DNA from: Chryseobacterium phosphatilyticum
GTDB taxonomy: Bacteria; Bacteroidota; Bacteroidia; Flavobacteriales; Weeksellaceae
Direction of reading: 5' to 3'
DNA length: 64,000 nucleotides
Assembly: GCF_002899825.2 (NCBI RefSeq)
Contig: NZ_PPED02000002.1
Location: forward strand, 348,159 to 412,158
Shown here one piece after another: positions 17,286 through 26,004 of the stretch. The notes below the pieces were generated by a model. The model was not told where the DNA came from. It ran no database searches and saw nothing but the letters and a program-made list of their open reading frames with translations. Both the position numbers and the translations under genes were made by a program. The first letter of the stretch is position 1; each line of letters opens with the position of its first letter.

Positions 17286-18692
17286 TTATTTAAGAACGGA
17301 ATTCACGTTATTTCCATTCCATACGTACATCAGATTACAAGGATCGGCAATATAAAATATCTCGTCAACTAAAAACTTATACTCTTGCTTTCCCTGCGGA
17401 ATATCAACTTCTGCGTACCAATATTCCTGTTTTTTGTCCAATCTAATGGGGTTTTTCAACCATTCTGTAAAACTGCCGATCAGTTTTACACTTTGTGCAC
17501 CTTTCCATTCGGTAATTTTAAATACAATTTTTTGAGAATTTCTTTTTAGATAAAGATTAGCCAGATAATCATCAGGTCTTCTGGTGAGAACTTTATTAAA
17601 ATAGTCTGCTGAAACTGCATGATTCCCCTGATATTGATAAGCAATACCCAACCAATCCTGAATGAGTAGATTTCTATGGTTTTCCTTTTTTAGATTTTCA
17701 ATAAATTTCACGGCATCATCTGTTTTTCCTTTTCTCAGGAGGGAAATGCCAAAATAAAGCGCATCGTTATTAATGAAATTATATTTTTTTGGAGACGTTT
17801 TTTTCATTAAGTTATAAAGTGAAATTGTTTTATTTATTCCTTCATTTTCATAGATTTTATGTAATACCATTTCAATATTTTCCGGAAAGTAGCTTGTAAT
17901 GTCGAGAGCATGCTTTCCTTTATTCAGTTCTTCATCCAGATTGATCTGTACAGCGGTCTTAAAGTCACCTTTTAGATATAAAGTCATTTTCTTCTTTCTC
18001 AGATTAATGGCCATAGAATAATTAGTGGTGGTATCACCAGGTTCTTTTTGAGCAGATTCCTTCAGAATATCAGTAATATTTTTTGTGTTGAATGTTTGGA
18101 ACCCGGTTAGCATATTCGTTGATGTTTCTCTTCTCCAGCATGATTCCTTATGTTCATTTGCAATACAGTAATTAGTCAGTGAGAAGTTTTGAGAAGTTTT
18201 CGTAACAATGTAGTTTCCGTGAATTGTAGCATAATCCCCGGAAGCATCAGCAATGAAAAGTTGTGCTCCCGAAAGTTTTATTAGATTATAGGCAGAAATA
18301 AGCTGAAGAGCTTGTTGTACACTTTTGCATGTTTTCAGAATATCATTTACTACTTCTTCTTCCCGGTTTATTTTTGATGATATGGGAATGACGGGAATAG
18401 TATCAATTGCAGTGTAGTCTGCAAAAAGTCCATATTCATTCATGCCTCCTTGTGGATATTGCCACATAATGTCATTATATCCTTCATGCTTTTCTGACCA
18501 TAACATATACCCAATTGATTTTCCTTCCCTGGGAATATACCAGAATTTGTATTTCATATCCGGGCTTTCATCTTCATTATTACCGATCCATACATTTTTT
18601 TTATCATGGGCCAGAAAAATAGTACACGCGTTGAGAGGTCCGGAAAGAGCTAGCAATAGGAAAAAGAGTGCTGAAATTTTTATTTTTTTCAT
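17286..18692 (-). CDS. Exported Ntn-hydrolase-like protein with TPR and CBM48-like domains
   Basis: 468 residues, an unusual three-part protein. The signal peptide ends at Ala22, exposing Cys23 in ACTIFLAHDKKNVWIGNNED. A cysteine freed as N-terminal nucleophile followed by a [GR]NxD motif is the hallmark of choloylglycine hydrolase/penicillin V acylase-type Ntn hydrolases, which cleave amide bonds. Residues 1-250 fit this fold, including a Gly-rich QYPQGGMNEYGLFADY segment. Residues about 290-385 contain TPR-like helices (LIQDWLGIAYQYQGNHAVSA). The last 85 residues resemble an AMPK/CBM48 glycogen-binding-type beta domain (VKLIGSFTEWLKNPI, KQEYKFLVDEIFYIAD). LNAC could also be read as a lipobox, which would make it a lipoprotein instead. 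Its start overlaps the upstream hydrolase stop as ATGA. Confidence 0.75.
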   Translation of the reverse strand: MKKIKISALFFLLLALSGPLNACTIFLAHDKKNVWIGNNEDESPDMKYKFWYIPREGKSIGYMLWSEKHEGYNDIMWQYPQGGMNEYGLFADYTAIDTIPVIPISSKINREEEVVNDILKTCKSVQQALQLISAYNLIKLSGAQLFIADASGDYATIHGNYIVTKTSQNFSLTNYCIANEHKESCWRRETSTNMLTGFQTFNTKNITDILKESAQKEPGDTTTNYSMAINLRKKKMTLYLKGDFKTAVQINLDEELNKGKHALDITSYFPENIEMVLHKIYENEGINKTISLYNLMKKTSPKKYNFINNDALYFGISLLRKGKTDDAVKFIENLKKENHRNLLIQDWLGIAYQYQGNHAVSADYFNKVLTRRPDDYLANLYLKRNSQKIVFKITEWKGAQSVKLIGSFTEWLKNPIRLDKKQEYWYAEVDIPQGKQEYKFLVDEIFYIADPCNLMYVWNGNNVNSVLK

Positions 18693-19999
18693 TCTATTCG
18701 TTTTGCTTTTAATGAAATACCTGTTGATATGATGTAAAGCTCATATTTTCCAGATTTGCTGTCCCACTTGAACTCCAATCCGTCTTTTGAGGCCGGATCA
18801 TAGAAGAAACTGGTTTCTGAATCCGGAAAAAGCTCGGTAGTTTCTCCTTCCTTATCTTTAAGGATCAGTTTTTCATTTTTTAGAATAAGAATATATTGTT
18901 GCTGATTATCTGCTTCAAGGACATATTTACCTTCAAACCTTTTTAGCTTTTCTAGGGATAAATTAACAGCTTTTCTTTCAATTTTCTTTGGGATCTCATA
19001 AGGTTTTCCCTCCATAATATTTACCACATCATCAATGATAGACTGGATCGGTATATCAGAATAGTTACTGACCATCATAAAGTCATAAGAAGTATTCTTA
19101 TTTTTGTAAAAGTAAGCCCGATATCCCGGCCTTCCACCTGCTTGTGCTAATATCTCATTTTCATCAAAAAGCTCCCTTACAAGATTTTCCGGGAGGTATT
19201 TCCCTGTAAATCCCTTTTCGGCAAAAGTAAATAAATCCTGAATAGTTGAGACATAATTTCCGGTTTCAAAACGATCAATAACCACAAAAGGTGCTCTTTT
19301 AATATTGCCGTCATCAAGAGTAAATCCCCTTGCAAAATTCTGATACTTTTCTTTATCATTATATTCCGTCGTAGCATGGAGACTCATTGGGGTAAATATC
19401 TGATCTTGTATATACCGCAGATAACCATTGTCTGATGAGATGTCTATAATAGCATGAAGGAGAAGGAATCCGATATTGGAATATAAAGTTTGAGTCCCCG
19501 GCTCAAAGAGCAGTTTCTCTTTTTTTGCCATTGCTATCAATTGCTTTCCTGAAATCTTCTTATACTTTTCATAATCTTTGACTTCTCTTGGTAACCCGGA
19601 TTGATGATGAAGCAAATGATTGACTGTAATCCTGTTTCCATTTGGGAAATCAGGGAAAAATTTTGAAAGTTTATCCTCAAGGGATATTTTTTTTTGTTCA
19701 ACGAGCTTTAGAATCCCATACTTAACAAAAACTTTCGATACTGACGCAATGATGAAACGATTATCTCTTGTTACCTTCATTTCTTCAGGGGCCGCAGGCA
19801 TATTATAGGTTCTATCAAAAATAGATGTCCCTGCGTGGGCCACAAGAACATTACCATTGAATCTGTTCAGAGAAGTCAGTGCTGAAAAATATTCATTCAG
19901 TTTTTCAGAAGTCAGTTGAGCCGGAGATTGCTGAGCCTGTACAAAAGAATGTATAAAAATGAGAAGAGCAGCAATCCTTGTTATAAAGAAAATTTTCAT
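18689..19999 (-). CDS. Exported serine hydrolase of the beta-lactamase/transpeptidase-like family
   Basis: 436 residues. A signal peptide (about 1-22, ending FVQAQ) precedes a class C beta-lactamase-like domain: the SxxK motif is SVSK at residues 86-89, the YxN motif is YSN (TLYSNIGF), and HHQSGLPRE is typical of the group. The usual third motif (KTG/HTG) seems replaced by GGRPGYRAYF. The C-terminal 100 residues form a lipocalin-like DUF3471-type strand region (RFEGKYVLEADNQQ). Such proteins act as esterases, D-amino-acid peptidases or beta-lactamases; which one cannot be told. It is translationally coupled (ATGA) to the downstream exported Ntn-hydrolase-like gene, so the pair may process the same amide-containing substrate. 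Confidence 0.85.
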   Translation of the reverse strand: MKIFFITRIAALLIFIHSFVQAQQSPAQLTSEKLNEYFSALTSLNRFNGNVLVAHAGTSIFDRTYNMPAAPEEMKVTRDNRFIIASVSKVFVKYGILKLVEQKKISLEDKLSKFFPDFPNGNRITVNHLLHHQSGLPREVKDYEKYKKISGKQLIAMAKKEKLLFEPGTQTLYSNIGFLLLHAIIDISSDNGYLRYIQDQIFTPMSLHATTEYNDKEKYQNFARGFTLDDGNIKRAPFVVIDRFETGNYVSTIQDLFTFAEKGFTGKYLPENLVRELFDENEILAQAGGRPGYRAYFYKNKNTSYDFMMVSNYSDIPIQSIIDDVVNIMEGKPYEIPKKIERKAVNLSLEKLKRFEGKYVLEADNQQQYILILKNEKLILKDKEGETTELFPDSETSFFYDPASKDGLEFKWDSKSGKYELYIISTGISLKAKRIE

Positions 20000-20209
20000 A
20001 GTTGAAGTCTTAATTGGTTGTAATAAAGATAAATAAAAGCATATCCACAGAAAGTGAAACTGTTAACTTGTTTTTTTGTAAAATTAAAAGATGATTTTTT
20101 TTAAAAAAGTAGAATTTATACAAACCCATCTTTTTTTTAGACGAAAGTTATTACCTCGAAAAATGTTGATTTCCGTCATAATACAGAAATGGGAATGTGT
20201 AAAATGTAA

Positions 20210-20217
20210 TATATTTG
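20210..20217 (+). promoter_or_regulatory. -7 box (TATATTTG) that fixes the LytS-type kinase start
   Basis: TATATTTG matches TAnnTTTG. The reading frame could open at the TTG inside this box (20215), but a start within the promoter is not possible, so the ATG at 20236 is preferred. Confidence 0.5.
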
Positions 20218-20235
20218 GGTTGTATTCCAGTAGTT

Positions 20236-21312
20236 ATGAGAACAGGATTTCCCAACAACCCAAAGCCCTACAAGACTTTTTGGTATCAATTGATAGTATC
20301 TCCCCGATATAGGGTGATCAGACATTTTGTTTTATTGGCAACTGTAATTTTTATTATCCTGCAGTCACCGGATGAACAAGAATTCAGATCCCCCATAAAT
20401 ATATGGTTAACTATTGGTTTTTTTCTCTATTTCATTGGCTGTCTGTATTTGAATGCCTATTGTTTTGTGCTTAAATTTCTGATAAAAGGAAAGTTTTACA
20501 GTTACCTGATGCTTGTACTAGGTTTATGTGTTATAAGTTTTATCCTATTATGTGTTCTCGATATTATATTGGAACCCTATCGACTCGTTCCATCAGCCCA
20601 GGAGAATAAAACTGAGATTTTAACAGGTTTTTTTGAGTTCCTTATTTTCTTTGGAATTGCTATGGCTGCATCTTCAGCTTTAAAATTGTTTCAACACTGG
20701 CTTCAAAGTCTGGAACAATTTTACACAATGGAAATGAATAATTTTAATCTGGAAATGAACTTGCTAAAGAACCAGGTCAGTCCCCATTTTCTCTTTAATA
20801 TACTTAACAATGTTCATATTTTGATTGAAGAAGAACCGAAAACAGCTTCAAAAATGCTGATGAATCTTTCGGATCTGTTACGATATCAGATTTATGATTG
20901 TGAATCATCCGTTTTTCTATCAGCGGATGTCACCTTTCTCAGGGATTTTTTAGAACTCGAAGCCAGTAGAAGAGATGACTTCAGATTTTCTATTGACCAT
21001 TCAGGTGAGAATAGAGAGATTGAGATTCCTCCGTTTTTGTTCATCCCTTTTGTTGAAAATGCAGTGAAACATAGTTATACGAATAGTGAGCCTTCATTTG
21101 TAGAAGTTTCTTTTTGTCTTAAAAAACAAGAACTTGAGTTTACGTGTGTCAATTCAAAACCTGAAATGAATGAAATCTGTTCTGACGAGCACAGGGGTAT
21201 AGGGCTTGAAAATATAAAAAGAAGACTTAGTCTTTTATATCCCGGAAGGCATCATCTTACTATAGAAAATGCTGAAAACTGTTTTAGTGTGCTTTTGCTG
21301 ATTCAGTTGTGA
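20236..21312 (+). CDS. LytS-type sensor histidine kinase (His_kinase family)
   Basis: 358 residues from the ATG at 20236; an in-frame TTG at 20215 lies inside the likely promoter. Four membrane helices occupy about residues 30-160 (HFVLLATVIFIILQS, WLTIGFFLYFIGCLYL, LMLVLGLCVISFILLCVL, FFEFLIFFGIAMAASSALK). A coiled linker leads to the His_kinase domain with phospho-acceptor His184 in QVSPHFLFNILNN, and the ATPase region has PFLFIPFVENAVKHSY and HRGIGLENIKRRL. Such kinases usually pair with LytTR regulators; the nearest one is encoded at 22935-23642 on the opposite strand, two genes away. The extracellular part is minimal, so the signal may be membrane-borne. Confidence 0.92.
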   Translation: MRTGFPNNPKPYKTFWYQLIVSPRYRVIRHFVLLATVIFIILQSPDEQEFRSPINIWLTIGFFLYFIGCLYLNAYCFVLKFLIKGKFYSYLMLVLGLCVISFILLCVLDIILEPYRLVPSAQENKTEILTGFFEFLIFFGIAMAASSALKLFQHWLQSLEQFYTMEMNNFNLEMNLLKNQVSPHFLFNILNNVHILIEEEPKTASKMLMNLSDLLRYQIYDCESSVFLSADVTFLRDFLELEASRRDDFRFSIDHSGENREIEIPPFLFIPFVENAVKHSYTNSEPSFVEVSFCLKKQELEFTCVNSKPEMNEICSDEHRGIGLENIKRRLSLLYPGRHHLTIENAENCFSVLLLIQL

Positions 21313-21481
21313 TATGATAAAACGATCAATTTTACCAGGAACTTTACAGAAAATAAATCAGATAAGTTTCTGTTTTTATATCAAGTACTGTTTTTTTTAT
21401 ACAAAATTATCGTTCTGAAACTTTGGTATAAAAAAAAACTCATTAAGTATAAAATTCTACCTATTCCATAGCAACGGCTCA

Positions 21482-21489
21482 TACTTTTG
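21482..21489 (+). promoter_or_regulatory. -7 box (TACTTTTG) that fixes the next start
   Basis: TACTTTTG fits TAnnTTTG and lies 16 bases before the ATG at 21506. It rules out the in-frame TTG at 21491, which would sit at or before the transcription start. Confidence 0.45.
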
Positions 21490-21505
21490 GTTGAAAATTG
21501 TAATT

Positions 21506-22198
21506 ATGATATTGAATTTTCAACAGATATTTCTTTTATTTTTCTTTGGAGCCATAGGTAGCGTTAAAGATCAGTCTGCCGGATGTGATTCTCTTTATTA
21601 TTTTAAAAATAAAGTCGAAGTAACATTTCTGAAGTATAATGCTAAAGGCGATAAAACAGGGAAGGACATTGGGAATATTGAAGAAATCTCAGAAAGTAAC
21701 GGTATTTTAAAATCAACCTATCATCTTACTAAGCTGGATATTAATAATAAAGTTATTGAAAAGTCAGCCGCAGATATCAGTTGTGATAGAACAGGTTTGA
21801 AGATTGGATTTCAGATTCCCGGAGAACTGACTGAAAACTCAAAAAATATGTTTTACTCTTATCCTTCAAACATGGTAGTAGGGCAATCATTGGAAGGTAA
21901 TCTTAGTTTTAATGTTAAGAGTATAATCAAAGGAAAAAAAACAGATATTTTTTTTAGTATCAGCAACCGGAAAGTGGTGGCTGAAGAAAAAACAAAAGTA
22001 CCCTTTGGAATCTTTGATACCTTTAAAATTCAATATGATTTACAGGTGAAATTTAAATTCCTTGGACTTAGTATTCCGATGAACCTAAAAATCTACGAAT
22101 GGTATTGTCCTAAACTTGGAATCATTAAGACAGAAGGCTATAACAAAGATGGTAAACTGGAAGAAACTTCTGTTTTATATTCGATTGTGACCAAATAA
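21506..22198 (+). CDS. Exported TapB/DUF3108-like protein
   Basis: 230 residues from the ATG at 21506. The N-terminus MILNFQQIFLLFFFGAIGSV is a signal peptide. The mature part is a single beta-rich domain with the pattern GCDSLYYFKNKVEVTFLKYN, then VPFGIFDTFKIQYDLQVKFK, then YEWYCPKLGIIKTEGYNKDG. This layout (ASG-like precursor, xxAGxFxxxK, YAxGVGxVKxE) resembles the TapB/DUF3108 group of periplasmic proteins of unknown function. It precedes an outer-membrane-type gene by 35 bases on the same strand and is probably co-transcribed with it. The assignment is by pattern and not certain. Confidence 0.7.
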   Translation: MILNFQQIFLLFFFGAIGSVKDQSAGCDSLYYFKNKVEVTFLKYNAKGDKTGKDIGNIEEISESNGILKSTYHLTKLDINNKVIEKSAADISCDRTGLKIGFQIPGELTENSKNMFYSYPSNMVVGQSLEGNLSFNVKSIIKGKKTDIFFSISNRKVVAEEKTKVPFGIFDTFKIQYDLQVKFKFLGLSIPMNLKIYEWYCPKLGIIKTEGYNKDGKLEETSVLYSIVTK

Positions 22199-22233
22199 TA
22201 TCCTCAGTAAAAAAATAACCAGCAAAAAATACT

Positions 22234-22860
22234 ATGAACAAAAGGAAGAATTTAGTAATCGCAATAATTTTATTCCAATTATGCGGTATTGAAATGAATG
22301 CACAGACAAAAGAAATTTTAGGAATTCGTGGAGGTTTTGGATTTTACAGCAAGGCTAATAACAATAATGCGGTAAGTTATAAGCTGGGCGTTGTCAGGGA
22401 AAAACAATTTCAGGATAATTTTTACTTTAATATGTATTTGTATTTTAATAAAAGAGCAAGAGAAATTGAAACAAATGGAGAAACATACAGAAAAGTAGAA
22501 AACTTCATCGAATTTAGCCCTGCTGCAGGTTGTAAGATTCAGTTTTTACCTCAGATAAAACTTGGATTGACTGCGGGGCCTTATATTGCGTATGGATTTT
22601 CCGGAAAATCGTCTGTAGAAAATGGAGGCGAAAAAACAACCTGGAACACTTTCAAAGGAACTGAAAGAAATAATATTCTGTATCCTGCTGCAAAACGTCT
22701 TGATTATGGAGCTTCTGCTGGTCTGTTGTTAGAGTTTTACAAGCTGGAACTCTGGATGAATTATGATACTTCCTTCCGTAAACCATCGGAGGGGCCTAAT
22801 GACTATGAAAATAAAATAAGGCATGGTATTTTATGGTTTGGACTTGGCCTTAAAATGTAA
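22234..22860 (+). CDS. Probable outer-membrane beta-barrel protein (PorT/OmpA-barrel style)
   Basis: 208 residues. A signal peptide ends near residue 24 (MNAQTKE). The mature protein shows about eight amphipathic strands typical of small outer-membrane barrels: ILGIRGGFGFYSKANN, NFYFNMYLYFNKRA, IKLGLTAGPYIAYGFSG, RLDYGASAGLLLEFYKLELW and HGILWFGLGLKM at the C-terminus. The family is probably the porin-like PorT/OMP_b-brl type. It follows the TapB-like gene closely and ends at two hairpins. No function can be assigned; its position between a LytS-type kinase and a LytTR regulator suggests it may be part of their regulon. Confidence 0.72.
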   Translation: MNKRKNLVIAIILFQLCGIEMNAQTKEILGIRGGFGFYSKANNNNAVSYKLGVVREKQFQDNFYFNMYLYFNKRAREIETNGETYRKVENFIEFSPAAGCKIQFLPQIKLGLTAGPYIAYGFSGKSSVENGGEKTTWNTFKGTERNNILYPAAKRLDYGASAGLLLEFYKLELWMNYDTSFRKPSEGPNDYENKIRHGILWFGLGLKM

Positions 22861-22888
22861 GAAGAAAAGGTTGATTTTACAACCTTAT

Positions 22889-22915
22889 GGGATCTTGAAA
22901 AAGATCCCTTTTTTT
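22889..22915 (+). terminator. Terminator after barrel gene
   Basis: GGGATCTT (22889-22896) pairs with AAGATCCC (22901-22908), followed by seven T. A second small hairpin (AAGGTTG/CAACCTT, 22867-22886) lies just before it. Confidence 0.88.
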
Positions 22916-22934
22916 ATACCTTATATTTCAAATG

Positions 22935-23642
22935 TCATTTTTTTAAAAAATCACGGATAAATTCTTTACGGTAAACATTTCCCAAAGGAAGTTCTGCCTC
23001 CTTGATAATGACAGATTTGGGAAGTATGGTTGTGATTTTGTCAGCATTGGCAATATAAGATTTACTGATTCTTTTGAAGGTCGTTTCGGGAAGATGACTT
23101 TGTACTGTTTTAAGATTCATAGCTGTGGTAATGCGTGCATCTTCAGTGAAAATAATTGAATAGTCTTTGAGCCCCTCAATGTATAGAATGTCCTGGTGTA
23201 GGATTTTATAAATCCTACGGTCTGCTTTTACAGTAATGCTGTTACTTTCCAAATGGGTTACTCGTGTTTTTTCAAAATCATCGGATAAGAAAAAACGATA
23301 TTCTATTGCTTTATGAACAGCTTTTAGAAATCTGTCTTTCCGGATAGGTTTTAAAAGGTAGTCTAATGCATCAATTTCATAGCTTTCCATCGCATAATGG
23401 GAATAGGCTGTGGTAAAAATAATAAAGGTTTTTTTGGGGATACTTCTGGCAAAGTCAAGACCATTTAATCCCGGCATCCTGATATCCAGAAAAATAAGAT
23501 CGACCGGATTTTTCTCAATATAAGATTTTGCTTCTGTAGCATTTTTGAATATCCCGGTAATACGAAGTTCAGGTACCGCAGCAATAAGGCTTAGCATACC
23601 TTGTCTTGCAATAGGTTCATCATCTATAATAATACAGTTCAT
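22935..23642 (-). CDS. LytTR-family response regulator
   Basis: 235 residues. The receiver domain (1-120) has acidic residues Asp7-Asp8 (IIIDDEP), phospho-acceptor Asp53 (LIFLDIRMPG), a Thr in FTTAYSHYAMESY, and Lys in YLLKPI. The C-terminal LytTR DNA-binding domain (about 135-235) contains ILYIEGLKDYSII, TTFKRISKSYIANADKI and LPLGNVYRKEF. LytTR regulators bind direct repeats upstream of envelope or secreted-product genes. The most likely partner is the LytS-type kinase at 20236-21312, encoded on the other strand with two envelope genes between. The 506-base non-coding region upstream separates it from the RHS cassette, so a link to that cassette is possible but unproven. Confidence 0.93.
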   Translation of the reverse strand: MNCIIIDDEPIARQGMLSLIAAVPELRITGIFKNATEAKSYIEKNPVDLIFLDIRMPGLNGLDFARSIPKKTFIIFTTAYSHYAMESYEIDALDYLLKPIRKDRFLKAVHKAIEYRFFLSDDFEKTRVTHLESNSITVKADRRIYKILHQDILYIEGLKDYSIIFTEDARITTAMNLKTVQSHLPETTFKRISKSYIANADKITTILPKSVIIKEAELPLGNVYRKEFIRDFLKK

Positions 23643-24148
23643 AGCTTAAATTTATATCATTATTAATATAAAAATCGAAGCAGTAATTACCTCTCTCAAT
23701 GTGTCGTTTAATATTGAGAAATGATACAGGGAAAATTAAATTGTAACACACACTAGAAATAAACTGAGTCTAGTTGCTGTAGAAATTTATATATCCGGAG
23801 TCCTGAGCTTGTCACTTCTTTCATCTCGTACAAATTTGTGATATATATGGTCTGTTCCCCAAAGAATAATTTCTCTTTGCTGAAATTTTTTTTCAAAAAT
23901 GCCCATTCTCAGCCTGTTTATTAGATATATTCACATTTATGCTATGTATGGCCATTATTGTATTAGATTTAAATGATAATTATTTTTTATGAAATAATGA
24001 TCAAAAAATTATGATTTTAGTAAAATATGTTTATTTTTGCAAAAAATATTTAAGACACCGAATAGTGTCAAAATATGTTAATATTGGTTAATTTAACGTT
24101 AATTAAATGTTAATATATTTTTTTTTAAAAAACTAATTTTTACTGAGA
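23643..24148. other. Large AT-rich intergenic region between LytTR gene and RHS cassette A
   Basis: 506 bases. No ORF with coding character is seen. The left part should hold the promoter of the minus-strand LytTR gene. The right part holds the palindrome and promoter module described separately, plus a TATTTTTG box at 24032-24039. It marks the left border of the accessory region. Confidence 0.6.
24054..24101 (+). promoter_or_regulatory. Palindrome plus promoter module of cassette A
   Basis: GACAC (24054-24058) and GTGTC (24065-24069) form a small palindrome followed by AAAATATG and, 16 bases on, TAACGTTA (24094-24101), a degraded TAnnTTTG. The ATG follows after 47 bases. The module from TTAAGACACC onward is repeated before cassette B with the same spacing to an ATG, which suggests an operator. 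Confidence 0.5.
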
Positions 24149-25147
24149 ATGAAAAAAACATTATTGATTGCCGGAATGGCATTTTCGAGTTTGATGTGTG
24201 CCCAAAATGCTCCGGGCATCACTATTCATGACACCAGAAACACCAACGATTTACCAGCTGCTTATAATCATGAGGTTAAAGCAGAGTTCAAGTTCAGAGA
24301 TGTAGTAGGCGTTCCGGGAAAAGGAAATTACTCGGGTATGTTAACGATTGCTCCCTGGTTTGATAACTCGGGAAACAAACGTCATCAACTAAATTTTAAT
24401 GATGGTGGTATCTTTTACAGAAACGGACTTTCAACGGATCCTCAATGGGGAAGCTGGAGCAAACTCCTATTACAATCCAGTGAAGGAAAAGTCAGAATCG
24501 GTTCCAATGACCCTGATACCAATTCTGCCGCTTTACTAAGAGTGTATGATCAAAATGACGTGATGATGGAGGTTACCAACTCATACGGGACCTTTCAGAT
24601 TGCTAAATCAGGTTGTAATGGTTGTTATGGAGGTACGCCTGGTGACACTGTTTTAAGAAATCTGGGAAGCTCTCACAATATTATTATTGCTCAACCAAAT
24701 GACAATAATGATGGTAAAACTTTTGTAGGTTTCCAGGATGCTACCCGTGGAATATGGATTAAGTTCCTTAATAATGGAATTGCCAAGTTCGATGGTAAAA
24801 TTCATGCAAAGGAAATCGAAGTAAAAGCTAATGTATGGGCAGACTATGTTTTTAAGAAGGATTATCAATTAAAGTCTTTAGAAGAAGTAGAAAAACATAT
24901 TACAGAAAAAGGACATCTTCCCAATATCCCATCTGCTGCTGAAGTAATCGAAAACGGAATCAATGTGGCAGAAATGAATACGAAATTTCTTGAAAAAATT
25001 GAAGAACTTACTCTTTATTCAATAGATCAGAATAAGCAGTTAAAATCTCAGACTTTACAACTTCAACAAGTTCAGGAAGAAAATAAAATGTTAAAACTGC
25101 AGATAGAAGAAATCAACAAAAAAATAAAGGAAATACAAAAATTATAA
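24149..25147 (+). CDS. Secreted fibre-like protein A1 with C-terminal coiled coil
   Basis: 332 residues. Signal peptide (about 1-18, MCAQNAPG). The middle (20-230) is beta-rich with the fibre-like segments GVPGKGNYSGMLTIAP, HQLNFNDGGIFYRNG and DATRGIWIKFLNNGIAKFDG, and one CNGC pair. The C-terminal module, starting VWADYVFKKDYQLKSLEEVE and containing GHLPNIPSAAEVIENGINVA, ends in a helical coiled coil. That module is very common at the end of secreted Bacteroidota proteins and resembles the trimerising end of phage tail fibres. It is the first gene of cassette A and closely resembles the protein at 35919-36881. Surface fibre or adhesin is a guess; no enzyme motif is present. Confidence 0.8.
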   Translation: MKKTLLIAGMAFSSLMCAQNAPGITIHDTRNTNDLPAAYNHEVKAEFKFRDVVGVPGKGNYSGMLTIAPWFDNSGNKRHQLNFNDGGIFYRNGLSTDPQWGSWSKLLLQSSEGKVRIGSNDPDTNSAALLRVYDQNDVMMEVTNSYGTFQIAKSGCNGCYGGTPGDTVLRNLGSSHNIIIAQPNDNNDGKTFVGFQDATRGIWIKFLNNGIAKFDGKIHAKEIEVKANVWADYVFKKDYQLKSLEEVEKHITEKGHLPNIPSAAEVIENGINVAEMNTKFLEKIEELTLYSIDQNKQLKSQTLQLQQVQEENKMLKLQIEEINKKIKEIQKL

Positions 25148-25161
25148 ATTAAAAAAACAGC

Positions 25162-25998
25162 ATGAAAAAAAAGTTATTGTCGTTAGCTTTATTGGCTTCA
25201 TCTTTTGTTTTTGCCCAGCAAACAACATTTCCTGAAGTCACGGTACAAAGCTATTCACCTACTGTGTATTTGAAAAGAAATACCAATGATGGTGGTTTTA
25301 CGAGAGGAATCCAAACGCAATATCTCAACGGAGATAATGGATGGTTTTTCGGAGATTTGCATGGTAGCCAATGGATTGTTTCAAAAGGTGATTACAGGGA
25401 TCAGAAATTTGTAATTAATGAGAGTGGTGATGTTGGGATAGGAACATCTTCACCTTCAACAAAACTTGACGTGAATGGCAATGCCAAGTTTTCAGATATT
25501 ATAAGTGGAGGAAGCAACTCTTGGGTATTTCATACCCCTGATGATGGCAGAAAATCCTTGCATCTAGCCCCAAGAAATACAGCAAATGACGATTGGGATT
25601 GGGGAAAATCATTCATTATTAATGGAGCGAATGGCAATGCACTATTAAACGGGAAGTTTGAGGCTAAAGAAGTTAGGGTAACACAAAGTCCTACAGCTGA
25701 TTTTGTATTTGCTGAAAATTATGATCTCCCAACATTAGAAGATGTAGAAAAACATATCAAAGAGAAAAAACATCTTCCTGAAATTGCCTCTGCAAAAGTA
25801 ATGGAAAAAGAAGGAGTAAATGTAGGAGAATTTCAGATCAAATTGCTCCAGAAAATCGAAGAACTTACGTTGTATTCCATTGATCAGAATAAGCAGATTA
25901 AACAACTCCATGAAGAAAATAAAATCTTAAAATCTCAATCAGAAGAGATCAAAGAACTAAAGAAGCAGATGCAACAACTTTTAACCACAAAAAAATAA
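25162..25998 (+). CDS. Secreted fibre-like protein A2 with C-terminal coiled coil
   Basis: 278 residues, 14 bases after A1. Signal peptide (about 1-19, FVFAQQT). The body has the tail-fibre-style motif DVGIGTSSPSTKLDVNGNAK, then GNALLNGKFEAKEVRVTQ. The C-terminus has the same module as A1 in a variant form (ADFVFAENYDLPTLEDVEKH, KKHLPEIASAKVMEKEGVNV), then a coiled coil rich in Lys and Glu. It is closest to the protein at 34429-35310 of cassette B. It probably forms trimers at the cell surface or in the medium, together with A1. Function unknown. Confidence 0.8.
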   Translation: MKKKLLSLALLASSFVFAQQTTFPEVTVQSYSPTVYLKRNTNDGGFTRGIQTQYLNGDNGWFFGDLHGSQWIVSKGDYRDQKFVINESGDVGIGTSSPSTKLDVNGNAKFSDIISGGSNSWVFHTPDDGRKSLHLAPRNTANDDWDWGKSFIINGANGNALLNGKFEAKEVRVTQSPTADFVFAENYDLPTLEDVEKHIKEKKHLPEIASAKVMEKEGVNVGEFQIKLLQKIEELTLYSIDQNKQIKQLHEENKILKSQSEEIKELKKQMQQLLTTKK

Positions 25999-26004
25999 TA
26001 GACC

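Noticed and set aside
20091..20312. 73-codon plus-strand frame before the LytS-type kinase
   Set aside because: It overlaps the kinase start and its promoter, has poor composition and no recognisable motif.
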